Assembly (NCBI GenBank): GCA_964473255.1
Contig: CAYYOT010000020.1
Span: forward strand, 3,333-67,332
Direction: 5' to 3'
From: Kuafuiihalomonas sp964473255
GTDB lineage: Bacteria > Myxococcota > Kuafuiibacteriia > Kuafuiibacteriales > Kuafuiibacteriaceae
DNA: 64,000 nucleotides
Both the position numbers and the translations under genes were made by a program. Numbering within the stretch: position 1 is the stretch's first letter; every line of letters starts with the position of its first letter. The notes below the pieces were generated by a model. It saw only the letters and a list, made by a program, of their open reading frames with translations. It ran no database searches and was not told where the DNA came from. Shown piece after piece: positions 35,613-45,400 of this stretch.

Positions 35613-36751
35613 CGCTTCGCCTTGAAGACGAAGTAGCGATTCACCGTGAAATTGATCAGCATGCCGGCGGCGATGCCGAACAGGGCCGCGACTTGCGGAA
35701 GCACCTTCGGATAGGCCAAGAGGACCGCCGAAGCGACGCCGAACTGAATCGCAGCGCCGACCGAAGAAGCCAGACAGAATCCCACGAACTGCTTCCAAAC
35801 GTTTCCGTCCCGAGCGTACTGAAACGTGAAGCGTCGGTTGAAGAGGAAGTTCGTAATGACGCTGACGACGATCCCGCCGGCCAGGGCAATGAAGCTCGAC
35901 AGGCCTGCCATCAGCAGCAGCGTGACGACCGCCAAATTGACGAAGACCCCAGACAGTCCCACCAGTCCGAACTGAACTGCGGCACTCCACGTTGCGTACT
36001 TGTAGATGTACAGGCGACGGAGGTGGATGAGGTAGTTGAGCTGCTCCCTGAAGGACAGCTTGCTCTCGCCGGCGACCCGATCCGAAAAGTGAATCGGAAC
36101 CTCGCCCACGTTCTCGATGTGACACTTGACGATGAGCTCGAGCCCGATTTTGTACCCGATGGGATTGAGCTGGTCGGCGCGCTCGAAGTCTGACTTCCGC
36201 ATGGCGAAGAATCCGGCCATTGGGTCTTTGGCATCAGTGAAAGGACGGGCCAATGCCGTCGCTACCTTGCTGTTCAGCCAGCGGCCGAAACCCCAGTCGT
36301 CGTCGGTCGAGCCCCCGGGAACATAGCGGGATCCGATCACGAACTCCTGTCCAGTCTCCAGCGCGAGGACCATGTCCGGGATCTTCTCTGGCGGATGGGA
36401 GAGGTCGGCGTCCATGACGACCAGAACGGGAAAGCGGGCCTTCTCCAAACCATCGACGACCGAGGGGCTGAGCCCGCGATTGGAAGTTCGAACATGTAGA
36501 TGAACCCACCCCGGCGCCTGCTCGGCTACCCACTCCTCGGTGCCGTCTTGGCTATTGTCGTCCAAGATCAGAAGCTCCAGCTCGAGTTGGTGGGACGCCT
36601 TGAGACGGGCTACGCGTTCGACGAGAGCCGGGAGCGCTTCGCGCTCTTTATACGTGGGCACGATGATCGAGACGGGGGCCAGGACCCGAATTTCAGCGAG
36701 ATGCTCGAGCGTAGCCGGTCCCTGTCGACTTCCGTAGCCAGATTCCCGCAT
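35609..36751 (-). CDS. GT2 glycosyltransferase (polyprenol-phosphate mannosyltransferase type) with GtrA domain
   Basis: 380 residues. The N-terminal GT2 domain (about 25-240) has SIIVPTYKERE, LILDDNSQDGT and the catalytic VVMDADLSHPP, with IGSRYVPGGS, as in DPM1. The C-terminal GtrA-like domain (about 255-378) has four membrane helices (FGLVGLSGVFVNLAVVTLLL, ITNFLFNRRFTFQ, FTVNRYFVFK). It makes a polyprenyl-phosphate sugar at the inner membrane for later transfer on the outer face. The PMT-like transferase at 59087 could use such a donor. It is a single gene. Confidence 0.92.
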   Translation of the reverse strand: MRESGYGSRQGPATLEHLAEIRVLAPVSIIVPTYKEREALPALVERVARLKASHQLELELLILDDNSQDGTEEWVAEQAPGWVHLHVRTSNRGLSPSVVDGLEKARFPVLVVMDADLSHPPEKIPDMVLALETGQEFVIGSRYVPGGSTDDDWGFGRWLNSKVATALARPFTDAKDPMAGFFAMRKSDFERADQLNPIGYKIGLELIVKCHIENVGEVPIHFSDRVAGESKLSFREQLNYLIHLRRLYIYKYATWSAAVQFGLVGLSGVFVNLAVVTLLLMAGLSSFIALAGGIVVSVITNFLFNRRFTFQYARDGNVWKQFVGFCLASSVGAAIQFGVASAVLLAYPKVLPQVAALFGIAAGMLINFTVNRYFVFKAKR

Positions 36752-36884
36752 GGCGGCCGTCGTCCGAACGGCGGGCGTTGAGTAGCGTTCGACCTTGGAT
36801 TGGTCAACCGCAGATCGGAGGGGCCGGGAGCCGAAATGGGGTGATAGGGCTTGGTCCCCGGGCGACGCCGGCTACCATCAGCGC

Positions 36885-37430
36885 GTGTCCGATCGTCCCG
36901 ACATTCAGGTTCTCACCGCGGCTACGATGAACGGGTGGAAACCGCTCATCTTTTCTAAGAGGCGGGCGTGCCGTACGACCTTCGACCCATTGACTTCTCT
37001 ACTCGGGAGCAGAAGGCGGAATGGTATGTCGCATTGAATCCGAATGGTCGCATCCCCACCATTGTCGACCGCGGCAACGACGACTTCGTCGTCTTCGAGT
37101 CTGGGGCAGTGCTCTGGTACCTCGCTGAAAAGTATGAGTGCTTTCTGCCTTCGGACCCGAAAGGTCGGTCCCGGGCGATGCAGTGGATCATGTTCCAGGT
37201 GGCCGGAGTTGGACCGATGATGGGGCAGGCGATGTACTTTCAGCGCATCGCCGAGCCCGCTCGTCAATCTCCAGCGGTGGTGGTTCGATCGACTCGATGC
37301 CCGCCCGGCGATCCAGCGCGCGATTCAGCTTCCCAAGCCCTTTCCTGCAGCCTTCGGGCGGGGAGACGAACACGAGGCCGAGCGATCTAATGCTGGTCGC
37401 TTTCAAACCGACTTCAGGAAGCCCGCCTGA
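36885..37430 (+). pseudogene. Broken glutathione S-transferase gene
   Basis: The GTG-started frame reads VSDRPDIQVLTAATMNGWKP, a normal GST start, then breaks at about 36950-36960. A missing base moves the reading to another frame (PYDLRPIDFSTREQ..., LNPNGRIPTIVDRG, VFESGAVLWYLAEKY) and a TAA falls at 36956-36958 in that frame. Near 37265 a second break removes about 60 residues of the helical half. The true C-terminal end, NLQRWWFDRLDARPAIQRA, follows in a third frame to a stop at 37428. One frameshift plus an internal deletion make it non-functional. It is not similar enough to the intact GST at 26609 to be a recent copy of it. Confidence 0.85.
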
Positions 37431-37534
37431 TCGATGCGCGTCGCCACACGCGAGGGATGAGGCTGGCGTGTCCCGGAGGAGACGGAGCATCCGGCGCGCC
37501 GATCACAGCTTCAAAGGGTGGGCGACCCCGGTGG

Positions 37535-38425
37535 TCAGTAGCCGTAGTCGTCGTCGTACCCGTCGGACTCGGCCTCACCCTCACTCGTCTCCGGAGTCAG
37601 CTGGGGCACGACTGAGGCGGCGATGGCGGCGCCACTGAAGAGGGCCACCACGACGCCGAGGCCGATCGCCGCTCGCCAACCCGAAGCGATGCCCGCCGGC
37701 AGGCGGACGAGGGCCACGGCGAACGCCGCGGCCGCCATGAAGACCACGCTCCACCAGCCGAGGTCCGCATAGTTGAATCCACCGACGACGAGGCCGCTCA
37801 GAACGACGACCGTCGGACCGACAGCGCTGTCCGAGGTCAGCTCGGTGCGCCACAGCGCGAACAACATGACGACGCCCCAAGCGCCCGCGAGCCCTCCCGC
37901 GGTCTGGGCCAGAAGAGCCGTGCCCGACACGCCGAGGACGGTGGCGGTTCCGGCCGAGAGTCCGGCCATGGCCAGCGGGACCGCAGGACCCGGCATGCTC
38001 TCGGCGCGTCGTCCGAGGAGCTCCCAGAGCGCCACGACGACGGCCATCGAACCGACCAGGACGAGGGTCGAGGTCATCGCCGGCCAAATGCTGCCGACGA
38101 GAGGTCGGACGATGAGGAAGATCGTCAAGAGCGCGACGATGGACCGACTCGCCCAGCGACCAGCAGGAGGAAGAACACGTTCCGCGATAACCTCGGCCGC
38201 GGCGACGAAGCCCATCCACAGCGCCCACACGCTCGCATCCGAGGGAGGTAGGCCCGGAAAACCGCGGACGGGAACATAGGCCGCCACGGCCCCGAGAGGT
38301 GCGATGAAGGTCAGAGCCACGAGGCTCTTGGCACTCCGCACCTCCCCGCGGCCCGGGCCCAACACCAAGAGCAAAGCTGCCCCGAGTGCGGGGGCCAACA
38401 CCGAGAGGAGGAGTGCGGTCTGCAT
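37535..38425 (-). CDS. Integral membrane protein of unknown function with acidic Tyr-rich tail
   Basis: 296 residues, about eight to nine hydrophobic helices rich in Ala, Val, Leu and Gly, with few charged residues. The tail is acidic and Tyr-rich (GYDDDYGY). No family motif is recognised; the composition recalls NuoN/NADH-dehydrogenase-like or DoxX-like proteins but without their signature residues. The ATG follows the YceI stop by two bases, so the two are one operon. Hydrophobic pattern and coupling support a real gene. Confidence 0.7.
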   Translation of the reverse strand: MQTALLLSVLAPALGAALLLVLGPGRGEVRSAKSLVALTFIAPLGAVAAYVPVRGFPGLPPSDASVWALWMGFVAAAEVIAERVLPPAGRWASRSIVALLTIFLIVRPLVGSIWPAMTSTLVLVGSMAVVVALWELLGRRAESMPGPAVPLAMAGLSAGTATVLGVSGTALLAQTAGGLAGAWGVVMLFALWRTELTSDSAVGPTVVVLSGLVVGGFNYADLGWWSVVFMAAAAFAVALVRLPAGIASGWRAAIGLGVVVALFSGAAIAASVVPQLTPETSEGEAESDGYDDDYGY

Positions 38426-38427
38426 GA

Positions 38428-38991
38428 TTACTTGCGGATGCCCTCGACGGACAGGGTCAGGGTGATGTCCTTCGAAAGCCCATCGGGCATGTAGTCGACG
38501 CCGAAGTCCATTCGGTTGACGGTCAACGTGCCCTCGTACCCGGTGCGGAAGTTACCCCAGGGATCCTTGCCCTCGCCAACCTTCTTCATGACCAGCTCCA
38601 CCGACTTGGTTTTGCCCTTGATCGTGAGGTCGCCGGTGATCATGGCCTTGTCGCCGCTCTTCTTCACCTTCTTGCTCTTGAAGGTGATCGTCGGAAACTG
38701 CTTCACGTTGAAAAAATCAGGACCTCGAAGGTGGTCGTCGCGCTTCTTGTTCGCGGTGTAGACGCTGTCCGCATCGATTGTGACGTCGAGCTTGCCCGCG
38801 TCCGGGTCGTAGGTGCCGGTCGTTTTCCGGAACATTCCATACGAGTTGGCGATGCCGAGGTGGGTCACCTTGAACACCACGTAGGTGTGATCGGGGTCGA
38901 TCTTGTAGGTCGCGGCGGCGGCGGGGCTGGCCACGGCCAGGCCGCCGACGACGGCGAGAGGTACGATTCGGTTGAGCAATTGAGCCTTCAT
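38428..38991 (-). CDS. YceI-family periplasmic lipocalin-like protein
   Basis: 187 residues with a signal peptide ending SPAAAA and a strong ribosome binding site (AAAGGAGA) before the ATG. It has YKIDPDHTYVVFKVTHLG, DDHLRGPDFFNVKQFPTITFKS and VNRMDFGVDYMPDG, the YceI domain blocks. YceI proteins bind long isoprenoid or fatty amide chains in a beta-barrel and are found in the periplasm. Co-transcribed with the membrane protein behind it, which may be a cytochrome-b561-like substitute partner, though that similarity is not seen. Confidence 0.93.
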   Translation of the reverse strand: MKAQLLNRIVPLAVVGGLAVASPAAAATYKIDPDHTYVVFKVTHLGIANSYGMFRKTTGTYDPDAGKLDVTIDADSVYTANKKRDDHLRGPDFFNVKQFPTITFKSKKVKKSGDKAMITGDLTIKGKTKSVELVMKKVGEGKDPWGNFRTGYEGTLTVNRMDFGVDYMPDGLSKDITLTLSVEGIRK

Positions 38992-39243
38992 ATGGTTTCT
39001 CCTTTATGCCGCCCACCGGCGGCTTCGATGCCTCCATAAACTCGGACGAGCCATCGCGCTCCGTCTAACGCACGAAACTCACTGTTTCACCCCATCTTGT
39101 GAGGTGCGGCATCTTCCCCGTAGACCTAGGGGTCGCCTCTACCGAGCACCTGGGCCGTGCATCCGATGCGGCCTCCGAGGAGGAAGCAGGCAAATCTGCG
39201 TTCCAAGTAGGGCAGGGTGTCGGCCTGTCGTGCTTCCCCGATT

Positions 39244-39515
39244 TCAATCCATCAAGAGCGCTTTCTCTGAGCGGCACGCCACCGGGCTTCGATAGCGCAA
39301 AGCCTGGTGCGGTCGCTCCTCGTTGTAGATGCGGATCCATCCCTCGATGGCCTGCTGCGCTTGCTTGAAAAAGGTGACGAACCAGCCCTTGAGCTTCAAG
39401 ACCCTGTAGGCGGTCTTTCAGTTCACTTTGACGCATTCGGGAAATCGCAGCCACGCCCAAAGTCGACTGTATCCGTACGTGGGGAACCGATGGATGAGAG
39501 GCTCAATACCATGCC
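39244..39515 (-). mobile_element. IS3-family transposase remnant
   Basis: On the minus strand one frame reads FPTYGYSRLWAWLRF, then VKVN, an in-frame TGA (39418-39420) where Arg is expected, KTAYRVLKLKGWFV, and then directly FFKQAQQAIEGW with YNEERPHQALRYRSPVA to a stop at 39244. The first part is the N-terminal HTH-21 region and the last part is the C-terminal end of the IS3 orfB integrase. The roughly 150-residue DDE core between them is deleted. There is also a nonsense codon, so it is dead. No terminal inverted repeats could be located. It lies next to the toxin/immunity tip. Confidence 0.8.
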
Positions 39516-39799
39516 TCTCTCGTCGTAAAGGTGGCCCGAGACTAGAGGGGGAACAGGATACGAGCACGAACGACGGTGTATGACGGGACCTGCGGGTGCA
39601 AGGGGATTGTTGGTGGTTCCAGCGCCCTACCAAGCCGCTTCCTGACGAAGTTCGACGACGTCATCGGGAACCTGGGTGGCCACGCGGTGGTGAACGTAGC
39701 CCCGGATGGCTCGGATCGCGAAAGGGAATTGACCGGCTCGCCTGCCTTTCTAATCCGCACTTGTGGATGTGTCGGCACTTCTAAGAACCCAGTATGATA
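39516..39799. other. Non-coding or decayed stretch beside the IS3 remnant
   Basis: No convincing gene. Short frames on both strands lack a ribosome binding site and family motifs. A minus-strand stretch reading AIRAIRGYVHHRVATQVPDD could be decayed coding sequence. The region 38992-39243 on the other side of the remnant is likewise empty apart from the YceI upstream region. Confidence 0.5.
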
Positions 39800-40153
39800 C
39801 TACAGTCGACTGAAGCGCTTGATCCAACCCCGGGCACCGTAGAGCTCACCGGGAAGCCCGTCACTCTCCTCGGATGCCCGAACCTCCTCTCCATTCCTAA
39901 TGAGAAAATCCACCCGGTCACTATCTTCCACGGCGGCGAGTAGGTTGTGCATCACCTGGTCAACGATGCCAGGCACGATGCTGCTCACAGCATCCATTTC
40001 GTCAGAATCGAGTTGCCCTAGCGCCTCCCGAATTTCCTGAGCGGTGCTTCCCTTCATTGTTCCAGATAGAATCATTCGCACGCTATCGATAGACTCGTCT
40101 CGAACAGCTCTAATAAGTATTTCACCAAGAGTATCCAGTGCTGCGTTCGACAT
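39800..40153 (-). CDS. Putative immunity protein for the adjacent RHS toxin
   Basis: 117 residues from ATG; GTG at 40159 is the other option. It lies 7 bases downstream of the toxin stop. It is small and acidic (IEP low), helical, ending DGLPGELYGARGWIKRFSRL. The place directly after a Hint/RHS toxin tip, the size, and the lower GC of its codons than its neighbours are the usual signs of an immunity gene. It should bind and block the C-terminal toxin in the cytoplasm. Family unknown to me; the tail resembles small proteins often found beside polymorphic toxins. Confidence 0.65.
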   Translation of the reverse strand: MSNAALDTLGEILIRAVRDESIDSVRMILSGTMKGSTAQEIREALGQLDSDEMDAVSSIVPGIVDQVMHNLLAAVEDSDRVDFLIRNGEEVRASEESDGLPGELYGARGWIKRFSRL

Positions 40154-40160
40154 TGCCACC

Positions 40161-42446
40161 TCAGTTCCACGGTATATGGGACGGCGCTCGAACTCCCTGT
40201 GCTCGAAGATTCCTCAGCGACTCTGCGACAAGCGAACGAGCTTCCGCTCGTGATGCACCGCCGGCGATGAGGGACTCCACAGCGATACGCGAGTGTTCCT
40301 TCAGCGTATTTGGTCCTCCACCGGCTGCTAGTTGGTCAAACAGTTCCCGCTGCTTTCGCGTCATGTCAGCATGGCTCCACCCGCGAGACTTCATGTAGTC
40401 CTGGCCTATGGCAAAGCCCTTTGACTTCGAGTATGTAGCGTGCCCCTTGAAACCGGCTTTCGCGTGGACATGGTGGCCGCCCACCGAAGAATACTTGCCT
40501 GTTCCCGCACACGTATTGTGCGCCCGTACCTCCGCCTCACCGACGAGGTACTCGTGGTCCCCCTCAACCTCCAGGTTGTAGACCCGGTGAACCCCACGAA
40601 CCTTCTCCAGCGCCTCGACGGTGACCGCGCCCTCCGCCGTCTGGAGTCGCTCACCGACCTGCAAGTCCCGAACCCGAACCCAATCATCGCGGTCCAGCGA
40701 GAACAGCGGATGGGACCCAGTGCCTCGAAGCGGCTCACCTCCCCCGACGAACGAAACCCCGTAAACATCACCGCTCACATGTCGATACGTGCCGAGTATG
40801 ACCTGGCCTGGCCCGCTTGCAGGAATCTCCGCCGGGTCAATGGCTAGGGCCACGAATGAACTGGAGGCACCGATCTCCGGATTCTGTAGGTCTATCTTGT
40901 CGCCAGGGTCTCTCAGCCCCCGCGCGAGGGCCCATTCGGCCGGCCGCAGAATGGTCATCTCCAACACGTCAGCGCTGGGCCGGGTTGCTTCCGTCTCCGA
41001 GCGAAGAACGATGCGCACATATCCGTCGCCTACTGCTGTCTCCGAACCGCCGTGGGCCCAGTTAGGCAGGCCAGTCCTTATCGGGAGTTTCGAGTCCGCA
41101 ACGAGTGGATATGGAGCTGAATGGGTGCCATAGGTCTCATACGAGCCACCCGACTCAACGGCGTCGATAGCGGCGACCGTCTCGAGACCTTCCAGGCCCA
41201 CGACTTTCTCACCAACATTGAGGTCGTCGACAGAGGTCCACGCGCCCCGGTCATGAGAGAAGAGCTCGTGATCAGCATCAGTCGAGATGGCTTCTTGTTT
41301 GCCCTCGAAGTACATGCGCCGAGCTTGCATCGTTCGATTCGTGAGCCGGTTGAATACTTCTGGACGACGAGTCGTTGCCGGTACGGGCTCGATTGCCCGA
41401 AGAACCAGGTGATGCCGTTCGGGATTCGCATGGCCCTCCGCCGCGGACTCAAAAGTTAGCCATTGACCAACTCTAGATACGTTATGCAGACGCATCCATT
41501 CAGACGAACGAAGACCCCGGATTGTAGTGCCCTCCGCCGACGATCCGGGCACTCCGTGCATCTCAACCCACCATTCAGACTCGCGAGATGAGCGATCAAC
41601 CGCAGTGACCACGCGCTGGCCGACCTCGAGGGTCTCAATAGATCGATGGGTCCCTGGCGCCGTGCTGACGAGCGTGCCGTTGATGAAGGAGAGTGGGCAT
41701 GGGTCTAGGCAAGCGTTGCCTTTACATGCCGTAGCCTTCGGCTTGTTCATTCTGGCCTTTACGGCGCGCCAGGCGTCGTCGATCTTGCCTTTGCCGGCCT
41801 TGATGAGAGGCTTGGCGACTTTGGCAGCGACCTTTCCGACGCCTCCGGCAACGAGCGTGACGGCTGCATCGACGGCCAAGCTTTGGGCTACCTCGGCCAC
41901 ACCTCCGCTTTGGTATGCCTGATACGTGTCGTAGGCAGTCCACGCAGCTCCGACCGCCCAGATGGCGACCGGGATGACGAACGGGAGGTCTCCGTTCTCA
42001 TCCATGTAGCTGTAGGGGTTCTGGTTGCCATAGGCGTAACGGTTCAGACTGGCGGGGACGCCAGGGTTGACGGGAGCTGAGTCTGGGCCAAAGAAGGTCC
42101 CGAAGCCGGGGTGGTAGTACCGAGAGCCCATGTAGACGAGCCCAGTGTCTCGGTCATAGACGTGGCCCGTGAATCCACGACGGGTGCGGGCCAGTCGCTC
42201 GACCGATGTGCCTTCACTCGAGTCTTCTTCGCCGAAGGGCGTGAAGTGCCGCCGCCACAGCACTCCGCCGGTCGCATCTGCGGCAACGACGGGGGTGCCG
42301 GAGGCATCATTGTAGAGATAGGTTACGGTCTCATCCGCTCGGGCGATACGTGGCGCTACACCAACCGAGCCTGCCCCGAAAACAAGTAGCAAGAGCTGCG
42401 TCCAAAACTTCATCGTTCGGCCTCCGTTCATGCTGCTGTGTAGCAT
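40161..42446 (-). CDS. RHS-core/Hint polymorphic toxin with C-terminal nuclease-like tip
   Basis: 761 residues. The ATG overlaps the stop of the RHS-RTX gene; a second ATG at 42413 gives a clean signal peptide (MKFWTQLLLLVFG...IARA). An RHS-associated core (about 65-152; YMGSRYYHPGFGTFFGPD, NRYAYGNQNPYSYMDENGD) is followed by a hydrophobic pre-toxin segment (about 155-210). A long Hint region (about 250-645) starts near C250/S254 (FINGTLV) and ends in RAHN (643-644), the autocleavage site. It contains the HPLFS..W..V.DL..GE block twice (387-431 and 574-618). The released tip (about 645-761) has GGHHVHAKAGF and ends HIPWN. The GHH group suggests an HNH/Endo-VII-like nuclease, but this is a guess. 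Confidence 0.8.
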   Translation of the reverse strand: MLHSSMNGGRTMKFWTQLLLLVFGAGSVGVAPRIARADETVTYLYNDASGTPVVAADATGGVLWRRHFTPFGEEDSSEGTSVERLARTRRGFTGHVYDRDTGLVYMGSRYYHPGFGTFFGPDSAPVNPGVPASLNRYAYGNQNPYSYMDENGDLPFVIPVAIWAVGAAWTAYDTYQAYQSGGVAEVAQSLAVDAAVTLVAGGVGKVAAKVAKPLIKAGKGKIDDAWRAVKARMNKPKATACKGNACLDPCPLSFINGTLVSTAPGTHRSIETLEVGQRVVTAVDRSSRESEWWVEMHGVPGSSAEGTTIRGLRSSEWMRLHNVSRVGQWLTFESAAEGHANPERHHLVLRAIEPVPATTRRPEVFNRLTNRTMQARRMYFEGKQEAISTDADHELFSHDRGAWTSVDDLNVGEKVVGLEGLETVAAIDAVESGGSYETYGTHSAPYPLVADSKLPIRTGLPNWAHGGSETAVGDGYVRIVLRSETEATRPSADVLEMTILRPAEWALARGLRDPGDKIDLQNPEIGASSSFVALAIDPAEIPASGPGQVILGTYRHVSGDVYGVSFVGGGEPLRGTGSHPLFSLDRDDWVRVRDLQVGERLQTAEGAVTVEALEKVRGVHRVYNLEVEGDHEYLVGEAEVRAHNTCAGTGKYSSVGGHHVHAKAGFKGHATYSKSKGFAIGQDYMKSRGWSHADMTRKQRELFDQLAAGGGPNTLKEHSRIAVESLIAGGASRAEARSLVAESLRNLRAQGVRAPSHIPWN

Positions 42447-45400
42447 CAGGGCACCAACCGGCTTTCCACATCAGCGGCGTCGAGTGTCAGTCGTCCCCCA
42501 CTCGAATCATCACACTCCACGGCGTTGAGCTTTCGATAGCCCGGAACTTCGAAATCAAGCTGAACTCCGAAAATGACGAACGAGAATGACGGGTCGAACC
42601 AGCCGGTGACTATGACCATGTCGCCTGCAGTGCCGACCGTGATCTCGAGGTCATCGCCGACGCGACGGAACTCCAAATCGGTATCGTCAATCCCGGAAGC
42701 AAAGATGAGCCGGTCGTCCTCACCCGGGTCGCAGCGGTCACACACGTTGACGGTTCCCACGAGTGCGCAGGTCGCATTGTTGATGAAGCACATCTCGCTG
42801 GAGATCGTGTCGACGCCGTCGCCGATATCGAAATGGTACCAGTCGCTGTCCGAGCCTCCTTGAAGTTCATCGTCACCTGGGCCGCCCCAGTACTCGGGAG
42901 CATTCGTGGCGATCTGACAGTTCTCGAACGAAAGAGTGTCTTCCCCTTCATCACCATAGATGAGATCCCGGCCGCAGGCACCGCGCAGGATGTCGTCCCC
43001 TTCCAATCCTTCTATCGTCTCACTGGGGAAGGTGCCTTGGATCTCGTCTGGTCCATCGGTTGGTATCATGGCTTGAATGCGCATGCCGGCGAGTGAGAGC
43101 GTGCTTCCGGTCGAGTACTCGATCGTCTCGATCTCCTTGCCCAGACTGTTGAGTCCGCAGTGATTGGCGCCGGGGGGCTGAAGGGCGCAGTTCTGTCCGC
43201 CAAACTGAGCCAAAACGGCTCCGGTGGTCGAACTAAAAATCTGCATTCCAATACCTTGACCGCCCCAGTTTCGGATGAAGAATCCGGCCGGGCCGCCTCG
43301 GAGCTCGATGACATCATCACCTCCATCGTCTTGAATGTTCTCCGTGCCCCAATCTGAGCGAATGACGTAGCGGTCGTCGTCGTTCGAGCCACGCAGCGAG
43401 TCGTCACCCTCGTGCCCGAGAAATACGGTTGGTGCGTTCAGGAAGCCGTCGATGATGTTGTTCGCGCTCGTCCCGACTTTTCGCACGACGAGGTCCGCCT
43501 CGGTCAGCACGTGGACGGTGTTCTCGTCGGGATACGTGAACCAGAACTCCTCGATCTCGGAAGCCAGGTATACCGTAAGTGGGCGCCGGAGCGGATTCTC
43601 GAACGTCACGCTGAGATTATCGCCGGAGCGTCTCGCATAGGCGCGGTCAGGGTCGACGCCTTCGAAGATGACGGTGTCGTACCCACTTTCGTCTTCGATA
43701 GCGCCCTGTGCGGTGTCGTCGAAGATGTAGATGTCATTTCCGGCGCCGCCGATCATCGTGTCGACCCCGCCGGATGGAAGAAATGTATCGTTGCTGGGAG
43801 TTCCGACCAGCGTGTCGTTGTTTGGTCCGCCGACCAGACGAACCCGCGTGCCCTGCTTCATGGTGACGGTCACGCGAAGCGGTGGGCTCGACTCGCCGCA
43901 GTCAGCAGCCACGAACTCGAGGGCATAGGCCACCTGGTAGATATCGGTGGGGACCGTTCCCGAGATGACGCCGTCGGTGACGTCGAGCCACTCGGGCAGC
44001 TCGGTGGTGTCGGTGCGACTGACCGTCAGCGGATCGCCATCCGGATCGACGAAGAAGTCCGAAACGGGTCCGAAGCTGAAGGTCTGGCCCGGCCGCAGCT
44101 CGATGCCGGTCCGCCCGGCACCCACCAACTTCGGCGGCGTGTTGACGCGACCACGGTCCACGGAGAAACGGACGCTCCGGGTCGTCTCTTGCTGGGCGGA
44201 ATCGGAAACGTGGAGCTCCAGACGATGGAAGCCGACCGAGAGCTGACAACCGAGGTCCAGGTCGCGGCCGGTTCCGACCAGGATCGGCTCGCCGGGACGA
44301 TCCACAGGACGAAGGATCTCCTCCTCGGCCAGATACCATTCGATGTCGGCCGAGATGTCCCCATCCGTCCCGTCGATGGCCACGGCCTCAAAGCTAGGCG
44401 GACTGAGACCATCGATGACGTCGAAGTCTTTGGGCTGCAGCAGATGAATGCTCGGTGGCAGATCGGTGCTCGAACAGTGTGGTCGGCTGGCATCCGCGTT
44501 CTTGCAGTCGACTTCAACCTCGGCCACGCCGAGCCGACCGAGATGGATGTGGTCTGTAGCCGTCCGCGCATATCCGTCTTCATGGTACAGAAGGACCCCG
44601 GTTGCGTCATAAAAGTAGATGCGATTGTCGTCTTCACGGACGCGATATCCGTTGCCGTCGTATTGGTATCGCTTGCTACTGAAGTAATCGAGGTACTCGG
44701 TGAACGTCGGTAGTCGCGGATCTTGGTTTGCGGTTCTCTCCTCGCGCTCCAAGAGCGTAGGACGACCCATCCAGTCGCTGTCGAATCGGAATCGGGTACG
44801 AGCCCGTAGGCCGCGCACCGATAGCTCCCGCACGTACCCGCGATTGTCGTAGCGAAGATCGGCGGTCCATTCTTCCGTCTTCACTTCTTGAAGACGGTGA
44901 AAGAAGAAGAGACCCGCGCCGGCGCTATCGTCATAGCCGTAGGTGTACTCGTGCTCGGCGCCGTCGCGTCGCTTCTCGGTTCGAGCATTCTTGGTGTTGT
45001 AGTCGTACTCGATCGTCCCGAAGCCGCCGTCGGCCCAAGTTAGTCGATTGAGATCGTCGTACCGCAGGTCGATCGAATGGTCAGAATCGATACCGTCGGA
45101 AATCGACGTGACGTTGCCCAGACCATCGTAGTCGTACGAGAGGTCGATGACGGAACCCGATGAGATCGCGCCAACGAGCGCGGGCTTGGACGTATCGGGA
45201 GTGAAGTTGATCGTATCGCCATTTCCGTACGTGACGGAGTCCAACGTGCCGTTGGCGTTGTATCGGACGGATGAGACATACGATCCGACTCGGGTCGGGC
45301 GCCCGAATCCATCCGGACTCAACGAAACCGAACGACCGGACGGGTAGATGATGAGGTTGAGGGCATCGTTTCCGTCATAGCCTCGCACGACCGTCCACGT

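Noticed and set aside
37535..38425. Assigning the membrane protein as a NADH-quinone oxidoreductase subunit
   Set aside because: Only general hydrophobic composition agrees; the conserved charged residues in helices are not seen and no other nuo genes are nearby.
39235..39260. GGATTGAAAT on the minus strand, like the end of many CRISPR repeats
   Set aside because: It occurs once, with no repeated copies or spacers around it, and lies at the end of the IS3 transposase remnant.
43412..44713. 433-codon open frame on the plus strand
   Set aside because: It lies antisense inside the RHS-RTX gene, has no ribosome binding site or family motif, and mirrors the codon bias of the real gene. The same holds for many other long antisense frames in this GC-rich window (for example 4400-5413 and 12822-13877 on the minus strand).
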